In this document: positions 1 through 29,300 of the stretch, in pieces
Layout: each line of letters starts with the position of its first letter
How positions within the stretch are numbered: position 1 is the stretch's first letter
DNA from: Coturnix japonica
Lineage: Eukaryota; Chordata; Aves; Galliformes; Phasianidae
Reading direction: 5' to 3'
Length of the DNA stretch: 64,000 nt
Assembly: GCF_001577835.2 (NCBI RefSeq)
Contig: NC_029521.1
Span: forward strand, 9,476,255 to 9,540,254
Notes under the pieces: model-generated
What the model was told of the DNA's origin: nothing
Databases searched by the model: none
The model's input: the letters and a program-made list of their open reading frames with translations, nothing else
Program-made: the position numbers and the translations under genes

Positions 1-2082
1 GGACAGCACCAAACAGAGGAGTGTAGCTGACAACTTTCTGGAGGTTGGGTGAGTATGCATGCACGCTGCACCCTGCAGACGTTACAGTCCTGCACTGACA
101 CAGCTGCTGAAGCCGCAGGGGTTCAGCTCTGCATGGGGCTGGGAGGCTCCTCAGACTGTGAACAGCACCTGCAGTGAAGCATTATCTTTGGCACAATAAA
201 TAAATGCTGGCACTCCCAGACGAGGGCCCTGTGAGGGGCATGAGATGCGGCAGGATATGAGGTGTGTTGGTTGCTGGCTCAGACATGGGGTTCCATACCA
301 TTTTTCATGGCATCCACTTAATGCAGCAGTTGGGGCATCCTGCCTCAGCCCAGGGGTGATGTGGGGCAAAAGCATCTTAACGTCCCTTCGGTTCTTTTGG
401 TACCATTTGGTAGCACCAGAAAAGGGTGATGGGGGCTTGCATGCCAACATGAAATGCTCCAGCCTCCAACATCTCCCAGCACCATGTATGTTGCAGATGC
501 AGCGCTCTGCTCATGCACTAATGGCACTGCAGATCACTCATCCCAAAAAGCAGTGTGTCCTAAAGCCACTGTGCTCATGGGGCATGCCCAATACTATGGC
601 CACCTTGCCAGCAAGCCTTGGACATGCACAGAACCACAGCTGAATTATAGCTGGGTTTGGAAAGTGAATTGGAGATAGCAGAGGACAAAGGAGCAGCTCC
701 CTGTGTATGTACTTTGTGGGCTTCCTTCTTGGAAACTGAGCACCAAAAATAGACCTTTCTGTCTACCTACCAACCTGCCCTCAGACTCCCACTCCTTTCT
801 CCTGACACAAAAGGAAGGTGCCCACCACTTCCTGTGCTCCCAGACAAGGAAAAAGTGGATTTGAGGCATCCCCAAAACTGAAGGACACACTTACTGCTCT
901 AGAGATGCCCATCCTGCCTCTCATGCAGCCAGGAAGGCAACACCATCACTGCCTCAGGTGCACCAAGCCATGCACACCTCACAGCATCAGCCTGGCCCAC
1001 CTCAGATCTACCTCAGCAGCCTAGAGCCTCCTCCCTACCAGCACCCGCAGCCCATGGAGGGGCAGAGTGTCCTCAGCTGAGGTCCAACTCCCCTGCAAGC
1101 TGCATGGAGCCCTATGCTTCTAAAGTGCTGTGCATATATCTAGTACTTGGCACAATATTTTTAATGGCATTAATCCCAACCCTTTTCCCACCATGGGGCA
1201 AACGGTGGAGGTGCAAGAGGGCAGCTCTCCAGCATAGCCATGACCCTAACCCCTTGGTGCTCTTCTTAGAGCTGAGCCCAGCATGATGCTAGTGGCATCT
1301 CTCCTGACACTTGGGCTTTCCTTGTTTTTCCCATGGATCTCCACAACACCTTGGTGCTCCGCAGACACTGGGCATATGGGAGAAGAGGGTCACGGTCTTG
1401 GGGATGCCAGAAGTTGGTATTAGTACAAAGCTGGCCAAGGACACTATTGGCTGAAAAGTCACTGCTGGGTGACAGATATTTTGGAAACCCTGTTTCTGGT
1501 CTTTGGCCTTGTCCTTATTGCTCATGCTATGGTTGGTCCTCCTAGAAGAGGTCTCAGAAGAGAGTCTTTGCAGGGAGACCACAGGTTCCTGAGCATCCTT
1601 GTGCTCCTACCCAAAGCTGGGTCTCTGCAAGCACCATGACAAATGTGCCGGTACTTGAAGGAGACAGGGGCTGGCCAAAGAGCCAGGGTCCTCCTTCCAA
1701 TTCCTTTCTGTCTTACTGCTTGAAGGGAGAGGAAAAAGGCAACCTTAAAGCCCTCCATTTAGCACCTTGGAAGTTGTTGGCCCATAGCTCATGGCCCAGG
1801 GCTCTGAGCCACACATGGAGGTAAAACCCTGTCTATAGCAGCCAAGCTGGTTTTTGCTCCATTTGACCTTTTTTTCCCTCGTGGCACTGCCAAAAAAAAT
1901 GCCACAGCTGGGAGAGGGGAAATGAAAATCATGAGAAAACAGCAGTTTCCCCAGGAATTTTGGAAGAGCCAGGTCATTTCCAAACCTGTCTGCCCAGGAA
2001 AACCACTGCTGGAAGTGGGAGAAAAGGAGAGATGGAGAAGGAAGATGGAAGAGAACGGCTCCAGCCGAGGGGTCATGTGGGG
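1..2082. other. Region downstream of ADAMTS14; no gene seen
   Basis: I see no conserved coding exon here on either strand. The part next to 2083 must contain the ADAMTS14 3' UTR, since that gene's stop codon is at 2083-2085 on the minus strand. No minus-strand AATAAA is visible; the nearest hexamer is ATTAAA at 1165-1160. A plus-strand AATAAA at 195-200 could end a transcript entering from the left, but nothing else supports one. Confidence 0.6.
1160..1165 (-). terminator. Candidate poly(A) signal of ADAMTS14
   Basis: The minus strand reads ATTAAA, the commonest variant poly(A) hexamer, about 920 bases past the ADAMTS14 stop codon. It is proposed only because no AATAAA occurs on this strand between 1 and 2082. 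The true end could be elsewhere or outside the window. Confidence 0.3.
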
Positions 2083-19046
<16,964 letters not shown>

Positions 19047-19107
19047 TTGGGGCCGGCGGCTGCGGGGCGGGCGGGGCTCACACAGCTCGGCGCCCGCCTC
19101 CCCCCGC

Positions 19108-19131
19108 GCCGCCGCCGCCGCCGCCGCCGCC
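19108..19131. repeat. (GCC)8 trinucleotide repeat
   Basis: Eight uninterrupted GCC units (GGC on the ADAMTS14 strand) lie 62 bases upstream of the ADAMTS14 start codon, so probably in its 5' UTR or core promoter. Confidence 0.9.
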
Positions 19132-19261
19132 GCTACCCGGGGCCGGGGTCGGGGCCGCCGCCTGCGGGGAACGGGCGGCGCCGAGCTGCGCGGCCAACGC
19201 CGCCGCCGTGAGGGCAGCACGGGGAGGGTCGGGGCGGGGACTGGGGAGGGTGGGGAGATGG

Positions 19262-20195
19262 GCAGGGGATATAGGGGCATCGAAAGGGGAGGTGGAAACA
19301 AAAGGGAGGAGGTATTGAAGTGAAGGGAAAGTACGCGAAAAGTGAAGGGGATTGGGGGGAGGAAATATAGTAAACCGAAAGGAAGATGGAAATTGTAAGG
19401 CAAAGAGAGGGGAAAAGGGAAAAAAAAAAAGAAAAAAAGGAATTAAAGAGAGCAAAAGTGGAAGAAGAAAAAAATAAAAAGAAACGAGGGAAAGAAGAGA
19501 AAAAAAAAGTGGGAGGAAGGAGGGGAAAAGCAGGAAAGAAGGAAAAAGAGGAAGGAAAATTAGAAATAAAAGAGAAAAGGAGGGGAAAAAGAAATAAGGA
19601 GAAAGAAAGGGATAAAGAAAGAAGAAAGGAGGAGAAAAAGTTAAAAAGAGGTGAAAAATAAAGGAAAATAAAAGGAGGAGAAAGGGGGAAAAAAGAGGAA
19701 AGAAGGAGGATCAAAAGAAAAAAAAAAGAGGATGTAAAAGAAAAGAGGAGGAAAAGAAGAAAAAATGGAAAAATAAGGGGGAAAAACGAGAAAAAATGAG
19801 AAAGGAAAAAAAGAGAAAAATGAGGGAAAAAATTGAAAAGAGACAAAAATGCGGGGAAAAAAAATGAGGGGGGAAAAAAAGGAAAGGAAAAAAAAGAGAC
19901 AAAAAAAATCAGGAAAAAAAGCAAGAAAAAGAAAAGAGGAAAAAAGATTAAAGAAAACCAAATAGAGAGCATTCAAAATGTACAAATAGGGACCAAAACA
20001 TAGCAGAAGAAAAAGAGCAGAGGGGGGAAAAAAAGGAGGAAAAAACAAACAACAACAGAGGTTAAAAAGAGCAAGGAATCAGCAAAAGCAAAGGGAAACA
20101 ACCAAGGAATAATAATAAAGGCAAAAGAAGTGGAAAGGTAAAATAAGAAGCAACAATTTTGAAAAAGAGAAAAAAAAAAAAGAAAAAAAAAAAGT
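19262..20195. repeat. Long purine-rich (polypyrimidine on minus) tract
   Basis: For roughly 0.9 kb the plus strand is almost entirely A and G, with only scattered C or T, and is especially pure between about 19400 and 19980. It has no fixed period; it is a mosaic of A-runs and G-runs. On the ADAMTS14 strand it is polypyrimidine, ending close upstream of the CpG-rich first exon. The long open frame on the minus strand (Phe/Ser/Leu only) is a by-product of this composition and not a gene. Confidence 0.9.
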
Positions 20196-20239
20196 AGCAA
20201 ATTTACAAAGTTGTTGGTGTGCATTTCATGCACTGCATG

Positions 20240-23200
20240 ACCTCATCCCTCAGGCATGCCGGCCCCGATTAGATTAAAACCCAAAATATTTACTGCCGCC
20301 GCTCCGGGGGCAGAAGGCACGAACTGGGGAGCGCAGCCCCAGCCTGCAGGGCTGCGTGGGGGGCCCATGAGGAAAGCCCCATGGAGGTGTGGGGAGCCCC
20401 TGAGGAGGCCACCGTGCCTGGACAAGAGCGTGGCACCGCGGGGCTCAGTGCTGGAGGCTGAGGGCTTGGCCATCAGGTTGTGTTCCCAATGCACCAAACA
20501 ACAGGAGGCCGCTATGGGGCAGGAGCAACATGGAAAGAGGGATCTGTCCATTCTTCAAGATGGAGATGCCATTCCTTTGGGTCAGGCTGCCCAGGGCCCC
20601 GACCTACCCAACCATCAGCCCTTCCCGCGCAATGGGAACGGACCAAGGGAGATCTGTTCCTGCAGCACTGGGCGGCTGCCAGAGCCTGCTGGGAAAGGAG
20701 AGGGGAAAAAGTTGCTCTCCTTCTAGGAACGGCCGCTGCAGCCGACAGAGCTGAGAAATCCCCTGCCATCCAAAATGTCTGCAGGGACCCCAACGGCAAC
20801 GTGGGATGGTGGGGACGGGGAGTGACACAGTGAGCCATGTGCTCCCACAGGGGTGGGTTTGACCACAAGCCATTCAGCAGGCAAATATCCCAAATAAACA
20901 GTGGAGAACTGAAGAGATCAGCGCAACGAACAAGGCCAGCTCTGTGCAGCTCTCCCCGTAGATGCACCTTCCCCTTTGCACACGTTATTCATTTTTAATC
21001 ACGTCCCACTTACTGCTGCATGAAGCCCAAAGCGATGCTCCGTGTCTCCTCCTCCCTGTCCCCTGGGGCTCTGCTCATCCCCACACCGCTCATCACTCCT
21101 GCACGGCCACACATTGCACTGAGCCACCACTCAGCTTCATCTCAGCACAGGGAAGATGAATTTTTCATGTGTGCAGGGACCATAAAGCAGCCCATCTCCT
21201 CATGATGTGCAAGGAAACATTGCTTTGAGCCCACACTCTGCACCGTGCCCCCAACTTTTGGGATTGTCGCTGTTAATGGATGCAGGCTGGGGCTGCTGGG
21301 GAATGGCTTTATTTTTAGTTTTCCAAGCCCTGGCTCTGCAGAAGCATCTTAATTGCTATTCTTTAGCTGGAAAATGAAACGCAGATGCGTTGCCTCACTG
21401 AGGTCCAGCAGCCTCCTGCATGGCGCAGAAGGGAAAACACGGGAACCTGCAGAGGGCCATGGGGTCAGGGCTGCTGGCCAACGTAAGCCCAGCAAAAAAA
21501 ACCTCCATGCATACACTGAATAAATAGAGGGGGCACTGCTCCATTGACAAATGGGGTGCCTAACATGCCGGCAGCCCCAAACCTGCCCTCTGCACCGCAT
21601 CTACCCCTCAAAGAGAAACTCCTTATGTATATATCACCTCATTATATCCATGTATATTCAATTATACCCTTATTGGTGGCCTTTGGAATGGGAATAAACA
21701 ACAACAAGGATACTTAAGCACTGGCATGTTTCAGCACACACAAGCACACCAGCCCCCAGCACATCACCCTCTCCAGCAGGCAGAGGGCTGGGGAGGTGGC
21801 TGCAGTCCCTCCCCAAGCTGCAGGGTCCTATCCCACATCCCATCCCTCCCACAATATGCCCACATTCACTGACGCAAACAGCTTTTTTTTTCCATCAGTG
21901 GAATGTGGGTGTTTTCCTAAAGGCGTTGAATTTCCACATCCCACCCGGGCATCCCTCTGGGGATGCTGTGGGGCACACCTCGAAGCACAATTTCCTTCCC
22001 ACTAGCAAAACTTCACCCTCCTTATCCTTGTAACAGCAAGGGTGTGTGCTGGGGGCTGCTGGGTGCAGGCATTCCTGATCCCCACAGGGCCGGGATGCCT
22101 GAGGCTGAGGGCTCTGAATGCCTGCACACTGCAGCCATGACGTTCTTACCTCAAAATAAATAGGGCACAGTCGCTTTTCACACCCAAATGCATTCATACC
22201 CATCGGCCCTTTTCTTCCAGACAATTGCTTTTGGCCCGTGTTGGAAATCGCTTGTCACGAAGGTGGGAAAGCGGAAAAAAGCCTTTGAGACCCCAGTGCA
22301 GGTGATGCAAATCTCCAGCCTTCATTACCCAGATTAAAGGGCTGGAGGACTGCAGCAATTAAAGACTTGCTCATTAAGACCCTGCTCAGCATCCCCCCTG
22401 TTGTTAGGAAGGGTGTGGGTGGGGGCACAGCCCTCCCCCCCCCCCCCCCCCCGCCTCTCATTGTGAGCCCATCTCCATCACTACAAAAAATCAGCAGAAA
22501 ACACCCAGCAAAACAAGAATGCAGCCTGAAAGAAAAAGCAAAACCAAAAGGCCCGTTTAAGCTGGAAAATCAAATGCTGTTGAGGGAACCTTGGGGGAAG
22601 TCAGGGCTCTCGCAGCCACAGCAGGAGCTAAGCCAGAAAAAGAAAGCACCTTATGCTATTTTTAAGTATTTCTTTTTTCCAGCCTCCCCCCTTTCTGCTC
22701 AACACTGTCTGCACCTCCTGCTGCTGGCAGTGGATGAAAGCGGGTGGCTCCAGCCATCCCCAGCACAGGGGTGCCAGCAGGAGGGAGCCCTGTGTCCCTT
22801 CTTGATCATTTCACACCCAATTAAAAAAGAATCCACTCATTATGTCTATTAATTATGTTTTCAGGTGCAATCCAGATGTATATTCTGAAAGGCTAATGCT
22901 CAGAGGCAGAATTCCCACTGTCTTCACTAGTGCTGCCCTCAAATACGGATGCTCTAAGGCTTCAAAAACCATTGGAAGCTCCAATGCATCGCTTCCCCAG
23001 TGCCATACACAGCCAAAAAAAAAAAAATCAGAAAGAATGAGCAAATACCACCAGCTATTGAGGATCCCCATGCAATGTGGGGAAGGCTGCAAGTTCCAAA
23101 GCAGGCTACAAAGCTTTGGGCCTGGATATATACAGACCTGTTCGCATTCACACCTATACAAACATTTATAAAATGTGTGTGCACACTTACAGATATGACA

Positions 23201-23270
23201 GTCAGTATGCACACATGTATATAGACACTCACGCTCCCTCACTCACAAGCACCCATCCAACAGCTTCTTG
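20240..23270. other. Intergenic region between ADAMTS14 and PALD1; no gene seen
   Basis: I find no conserved coding exon here on either strand. Contents include a weak CR1-like scrap near 20580-20620, a C homopolymer at 22435-22452, and A/T-rich patches with TAAT cores near 22325-22385 and 22810-22860 that could be regulatory. In human this interval carries PRF1; nothing resembling a perforin MACPF segment is visible. Confidence 0.6.
22435..22452. repeat. (C)18 homopolymer
   Basis: Eighteen consecutive C on the plus strand, preceded by further C-rich sequence. The length may be unstable or wrongly called in the assembly. The minus strand is a G-run with G-quadruplex potential. Confidence 0.9.
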
Positions 23271-23286
23271 TTTAACTTACAACATC

Positions 23287-23292
23287 TTTATT
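23287..23292 (-). terminator. PALD1 poly(A) signal
   Basis: The minus strand reads AATAAA about 100 bases past the PALD1 stop codon at 23396-23394. This gives a short 3' UTR of roughly 120 bases. No competing signal lies closer to the stop. Confidence 0.7.
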
Positions 23293-23393
23293 GCATCTTG
23301 AAGAACCCCTAATTCTCATGGTCAAAGGCTCCCTCCCCCTGGTTTCTTTTTTTCCCCCTCCCTTTTCACTCAGGGTGCACACAGTCTCTACCC

Positions 23394-26300
23394 CTATATG
23401 AAGTCCCCACGGCTGGGCCAGCCGGCCCTGTTCTGCGCCCTCCAGCGCCCACGTAGCCTCTGCATCGGCTCCTCATCCTCCAGCTGCTCCAGCTCAGGGA
23501 AGCCCAGCCCATCCAGCACCTCGTACACACCAGCCACAGCCGCCACCTGGAAGCACAGCAGAGGGTGAGCTGGTTTTGCTGCAGATGAATGGCCGCACAG
23601 CATCTCCTTGCGTGACCCAAGCCCACCGCGCCGGCATGGCACCGACCCCTCCCCGTGCCTTCCTCCGGCTGCTGCTGCTGCGTTTTATAAGCAGCTTTAT
23701 GGTTTGTTAACTTTGGCGCCCTTCCGGAAATAAAGTTACAATGTGGCCTTGTTGGGCTTTTAATTTATTTTTTTTTTTTAAATAAATACTGAAAGCACAG
23801 CGCTTGTGCTGGAGCCAAAGGGACCTTTGATGCTCAGTGGGGCGCACCCTCTCCCAGCAAACAGGGGCATGGGAGGCTCATTTCATCCCAGGGGAAGGAG
23901 AGAGCACAGTATTTCCCAAGCGGGGCACCTGGGTAACGTGTCTCAAATTTTAAGTCTTTCTGGAGGAATCAAAAAGTTGGAGCAGGGACAAGCTGGGCAT
24001 CCTAGCCTGGCTATGAGGAGAACCTAAAAGCCAGAAATGTTTCCCCATTGTGAATTGGTGGCACAGGGCAAAGGACAAGGTTCTCTCACCTTGCAGTGAT
24101 GCAGTATTTCTCTAACACTCCATGCGTCTCCATGCACATGGGTTAATTAATAGCTTATTCAAGATGTGTTGAAATAGGAGCTTTCCCAGCACTGGGAGCA
24201 CAGCCCCAAATGTTTGGTTATAACATCAAGAGGTAGCAGTGGGTTGGGTCCAACACACACTGCACACCTACCTGCGAGTGACAGACAAGAATACAAGCAC
24301 CTTTCCTCCCCAGGCACTGCATCACACCAGATTTTGGCCCAAACTGAAGCCCTACCTCACGCATCCAGAGGCTGAAGGGCCGCTGCCAGGAGTCCTTCTT
24401 CTCCAGGTGCAGGTAGGCATTGAAAAGGATCAGGTAGATGTAGCGCTCCAGGTATTGCAGGCTCCGCAGCCGCAGCAGCCGCCGCTCCTGCTCATCCTTT
24501 CCTGACCGCCCCTGCAAGCGCAAGGAAAGACAAGAATCTGCTTGGCAGCCCAGGCTCTCATAGTGCTGTGGTTTCTAGCATATAAAAAGCTTCCCTTTGT
24601 GCCCTACAGCCCTCAGAAAAAGGTGTTACTAAATGCGTGCCCATGCCCAGCACCCTGCCTTTCTCCACATGCAAACCATGCCCTACTGGTTTTGGAAACA
24701 AGTGTTCCCATCTTTGAAAACCATGCTTTGTTACTTTTCCTTCCCCAACTGATTCAGAGCCCTACTCCTAGCAACGCCACATGATCAGTTCTGCACTGGG
24801 AAAGATGTCAGTCCGAAGTATACACAGGGATACTTGAACAGAGCTGATCCTGATGAGATTTTCTAACCAAATGTGAAGCCAAAAGGTAGGAGATGGTTAG
24901 GAAACAATTGCACTAAAGACAACAACCTAACAACTGAGCAACAAGGCCCCATTGAAATGTCTGCTAAGCCAAGGAACCTAACGGATGTCATCATCTTCAG
25001 GTGGATCATATGAACATGCAAGCCTTGATGGATATCTCTGCTGCAGCTGAGACCAAAAGAAGCAGCCAACTATTGCTGCCAGCTTCTGCAGAAGCACTCA
25101 ACCTCCCTGAACAACACATCCTCCAACAGCGGAAGGAAGGCATCAATCTATTTTTTCTTCCCAGTTTAGGATGGGAAGAGATAGGAAGGAATCCAAGCTG
25201 AGCACCAGAGCAAATTTTCCTTCCATCCTGTTTGCCCTGACCCTGTGGAGCGTCCCTTGCATAGCTCCAAACATTGCTCCCACCAACCCAAGACTAAACA
25301 AAAAGCAGGGTGCAACCAAAACCTGCCCATGGTGGGGCTATGTGCATTTGGAAGCACATGCCTTTCTTCCAGTTTGTACCTGCCAGCCAAAGCAGAGATT
25401 CCCCATAGCACTTGCCTATCCTGGGCTCAGATTTTGGGAAAAGAAAAAAAAAAAACTGCATTAAAGCTTTTGCACACATCGCCTCTTAGGCAGCGATAAA
25501 AGGCTCTTCCTGGGGCAGAGGATGACTCCCTGCTTATCTTCCTTCCCCACCAGGCCATCAGGGCGGGCTGGATGCAGCTGGCTGGGAAACAGGATATGGC
25601 CCAGGAACACCCATGTGCTGCTCCTCACTGCCAAGTGCCAGCAAGGGGCACGAGGAGGTCGCGGGAACGGGCAGGAGGCCGCATTCCAAAAAATAATAAT
25701 GCTAATGAATGGGAGCAGCTCGCTCCGTCATCACAGCTCTGCAAAGGCAAGGCTGCCAAGAAGCGCATGGCTTGGCCAGCTGCGACGCCTGGGTGTTCCA
25801 CCCCCTCAAATTGGACAAGCCAGAAGGAGAACATCACAGAGCAGCCCTGCCCTCTGCTGGCTGCAGCAGGAGGAATGGGATGCAGGATTCAGCACAGCAA
25901 GGGATGCTGGACTGGTTTGGATGCTGGAACACCACAACCCTCAAGCCCCTATTGCTTTGTGTAAGGGACCACAGTGAGTAGTAAATCAGTTATCAACTTA
26001 ATCTTCTGCTTTCTGCTCCTCACCCCATAACCAGTTGTGGCAAACAGCCACATGGGAGCTGTCAGGCCTTGCTGTATTTTCCCGTTTTCATGCAGGGGGA
26101 GGGAAAAAATCAGTGAAGAACCCCCAAAGCCACTACCCTGGGAGCCCTGGTTTCTCCTTGGTGACGTGCCACACAGCTTTGGTGTGAGGTCCCACTCTTA
26201 TCCATGATGTGGCTGCCCTATTTGGGTTCTGGTGGATCAGCCCTACGGCAGAAAAGGGCATTGCTCACCTGCCGGTAGGTACAGATGATGATTTCTCGGA

Positions 26301-29300
26301 GGTGGTAATGCATGGGTGTCATGGTCTCGCTGACCGTGTCCAGGGCCATATCCACCTCCTTCTTCATCCGGTGACCATCGGGCAGGAGTTGGACCACCTT
26401 CATCACTACCTGGAACACAGGAAGGGTCTTCACCTGCTGCTCTCAAGCCAACCACTCCATGCCTGCGCTCAACACCTGGTGCCCTCAACCCAACCACTCC
26501 ATGCCCACACTCATCCCCCAGCCCAGGAAAGAACCATCCTCCCCCAAGCAAGTCTCACAGGGCTTTGGAGACCCTACACAGCATGGGGTCATGTTGGCTC
26601 CAGGACTCACCTCAAACTCCCCTTTAGTGTACTTGGCATCAGGCACACTCACAATCTCCTCCTCACTCATCTCAGGGATGCCCTACAGAAGGCAGAGAAG
26701 GATAGAGTGTTACACACTTGGCCACCTGAAATTTTACCCCCCATCTACTCTGCAAGAGAAGAGCCACATATCTCCCATCCTTAACCTTTCCTTTCTCCAG
26801 TGCCTCCCACCACTCCTCAGGAACAGGACAAATGGGGACACATCACCACTCCTCCTACAGTTCCTCTGTGGCTACACAGAGGCAACAAAAAAAGGAACTA
26901 TCCCTCCAGCCCCCACCATCTGCAAGCACTGGTACCCACATTGAAGTGCCAGAGCGTGAGGACTGCAATGACCATGGCTGTAGTGGTCCTGCCCCGGCCA
27001 CTGGCACAGTTGAATACAAAGGCTGTCCGTGAGTCTTCAGCCAGGGCACTCTTCATCGCCTCCAGCAGCCGGTCAAAATCCTGTGAGAGCAATACCAAGG
27101 GTTTTAAGGAGGATGCTCTCACCCATCCCCTGCCCTTGGTCAAAAATAAATAAATATGGAAGGCAGGACGAGGATGTGGTGACAATGCTGCTACCTGCTC
27201 CTTAGGAGCACAGAAGTCAGGGATAGGGATGCGCCGGTAGGTCAGGCCCTGGCAGGTACTCTTGTGCTGGTTGAAGATCTCCTGCGTGGTCAGACAGCTC
27301 TTGAACATCTTCATCTGCTTCTCTGCTTCCAAGTAGACCTCCAGCCATTTCTGTGACTTCAGCAGGTCACCCTTCAGAGTGGACTCAAGTTTCTGCAAAG
27401 TACAGAAAAAACCTCACCACCAGAACCATCAGACCTACTCTTCTTTCACCTGCTCCCCTCAGTTTTTGTTTTGTTGGGTTTTTTTTTGTTTGTTTGTTTG
27501 TTTTTTTTCCCCATCACCATTTTTATGTTTTAAGATACAGCCTGACACTGACTCACACTCCAGGTCCTGGCTGCCACTTCTGTCCAGGGATCTTGGGCAC
27601 TGCCATCCCCAGCACCCCAGAGACCTTACTTCTCCAGGCAACCAAGATGCTGCTGGCAGCAAAACCCCCTTTGCACTAAATATATTTTTATAGCCCCAGA
27701 CAAGTAGCTATGGTGGGTGAGGGGGCATCTAATATTCATTTCCCAGGGACATCTCTCTCATGAGGGCTCAGAGTGGGAGATGCCTTTCCCTCATAAGGGA
27801 CATGACCTAATGCCTCTGACCTACATCCAGTTATCTGCAGAAAGCTCAAAGGAATGCAATACAAGGTCAAATTTAAAGTAAAATTTTGGAGCAAAGAGGA
27901 CAGACGTGACAGAGGGAAGAATCACCAGCCATGAACAACACCGGTGAGCAGATTTCACACAACCCCAGTGTGAAACCTTTGTGCATCCTTCCCTTGGCAC
28001 CATTTGGGGTGAAGCCCCCATGCTTCTGGTGATCCCCAGCAAAGATGCTCATATGCAAAGAGGAGACTCCTTCAACAAGCATCACACCCAGAACGCATTA
28101 CCCCAAGGCAGGACCAGGCACACCAAGGTGCACCCCAAAGCCCAGGCTCACCTCCAGCTGCTCAGGTGTGGATACCGGCACAGGGATGAGCTGGTCAAGG
28201 CTTCCTGGCTCCCTGAGTGTGTAGATTTGCTCGTTCCCCTCCAGCACCACCTCTTCCCGCAGGCTGACCCACAAGATGTGCGAGTGCTTTCTCTTTGCAT
28301 CTGTCAGGTACCGCAGGACACTGCCCAGGGCCTGGGGGAAGGGGTAGCCAAGGTGAGAGGATGGCACCCAGAGGGGTGGCCCTGCCTGCCACAAGGCACC
28401 TGCCTCTCACCTTGGAGCTCGGCTGCGCTGTCCCATAGATGGGCATCTTAGGCACCCGTCGGAAATTGGCTACGCTCATCTCCTTCACAGTGCTCAGCAC
28501 GTCTGGGCAGAAGCGCTCATCCACCACCTGTGGCACAATAGACAGGGCTGGGCACACTGGTGTGCGCAGGTCATCACTAGGAACGCACCCATCCCTGCTG
28601 AAGATACAGACCTGGAGGCCTAAGACTCAACACCTGCCTTACCACAGACAACCCCTTGCTTCTCCCACCACACCAAACCTCCTCGAGGTTGAGCATCCCA
28701 AGACAGTGCCACCCCAGCAGACAACCAGCCCCATTCCTACACCCAGGTGAGGCACTCACCAGCACTCGCGTTCCCTTGGTGATGAGGTCCCCGGTGATGG
28801 TGAGCTCAGAGGAGTTCATGCTCGCCTGCAGTCGGTAGAGCTCAGGGTGCCGGCACATCCACCTGCTGAAGCTGAGGGCAAAGCCCAGGGGGTACTGCCG
28901 GCGGGGGGCCGGGGAGGGGGCACGCCATCAGCCTGGGCTCGCCCCCACCCCCTGCCACATGCTTCCAAAAAAGGAGTCAATGATGATGCCATCCTCCTCC
29001 CATTGCAGCTTGAGACGTTGCCCTGCCCTCCCACCACCCAGCCACGAGACGTGGTCTTTACCTGCTCATGAAGGTAATAGTTGAAGGCAATCAGGTAGAA
29101 ATAGCGTTCAAGGCTCTGCAGAGTCCTCTGGAGGAAGTATTCTTTGGTGCTGTTCCCCTGAAAGCAAACACATAGGACATTAATCACACCCATCGCAGAT
29201 CACAGGGCAGGAGCAGCTCCTCCTGGAGCCTAGGAGAGCACCACATGCCTGCTTAGGAGGAGATGAGCAAGCAGCTAGCTGGCCTGAGGCTGTTTTTAAA

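Noticed and set aside
19133-19972. 279-residue open frame on the minus strand
   Set aside because: It consists only of Phe, Ser, Leu, Pro and Ile because it runs through the polypyrimidine strand of the purine tract. There is no domain, and the composition alone explains its length.
20580-20625. CR1-like words (tcaggctgcccagggccccg)
   Set aside because: A single short block without the flanking tail motifs. It is possibly a CR1 scrap but cannot be supported.
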